A stretch of DNA of 9,584 nt from Candidatus Gottesmanbacteria bacterium (GTDB lineage: Bacteria > Patescibacteriota > Microgenomatia > 2-02-FULL-39-11): assembly GCA_016204905.1 (NCBI GenBank), contig JACQJU010000037.1, positions 1-9,584 on the forward strand, read 5' to 3'. The notes beneath the pieces were generated by a model. It was given only the letters and a program-made list of their open reading frames with translations. It did no database searches and was not told the DNA's origin. The number at the start of each line of letters is the position of its first letter. Within the stretch, counting starts at the first letter, position 1. Shown piece by piece: positions 9,566 to 9,584 of this stretch. A program made the position numbers and the translations under genes.

Positions 9566-9584
9566 TCGCCGAAGCTTTACGCGA
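9566..9584. repeat. Start of a CPR-type palindrome at the window edge
   Basis: ctcgccgaagctttacgcga resembles the ccgccgaagc...gcgaaggcgg family seen at 3451-3477; cut by the window end. Confidence 0.45.

Overview
The window looks like a piece of a Candidate Phyla Radiation (Patescibacteria) genome, most likely of the Microgenomates type. The grounds are inference from style. Ribosomal genes rplK and rplA are interspersed with a GxxExxY protein and a four-helix-bundle (S23-type) protein. L1 carries a charged N-terminal extension. A PaaX/Cas2-like regulator of the kind common in these genomes is present. The short palindromic repeats typical of such genomes occur throughout, including an in-frame LPAGRQG palindrome, a gatcctgagcttgtcgaagga word and a ccgccgaag...ggcgg word. 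No taxonomic marker was searched.

Layout. 1-540: the end of a DUF2283-type gene facing an orphan RelB/DinJ-type antitoxin. 700-3270: GxxExxY nuclease-like gene, rplK, rplA, then a convergent four-helix-bundle gene. Almost every junction here holds a different imperfect palindrome built from a short iterated word. 3280-3600: a strong promoter, a possible 16-codon leader ORF with a terminator, a repeat and a boxA-like motif. 3640-4485: about 850 bases with no credible gene but hairpin after hairpin, including G-U wobbles, UNCG and GNRA tetraloops and a duplicated two-hairpin module, ending in an intrinsic terminator. 4495-5264: a perfect consensus promoter, a boxA-like word, a structured leader, a 54-codon gene with a perfect Shine-Dalgarno sequence, more hairpins and a second terminator. 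5382-7932: another promoter plus boxA, then five small unrecognised genes with strong Shine-Dalgarno sequences. One has a membrane anchor and two are paralogues of each other. Hairpins lie between the genes and a terminator closes the run. 8041-9584: on the minus strand, an excisionase-like HTH protein, a 79-residue unknown and a PaaX/Cas2-like regulator bracketed by direct repeats.

The most interesting part is 3.3-7.93 kb. It differs from its flanks in three ways: strong Shine-Dalgarno sites where the rplK gene has none, several near-consensus promoters, and dense RNA-like structure. I read it as a discrete unit encoding one or two large structured RNAs plus a set of small proteins, with rRNA-like boxA antitermination signals in the leaders. 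This is an inference from secondary structure seen by eye. I cannot assign it to any known RNA class, phage or plasmid, and no recombinase lies in the window.
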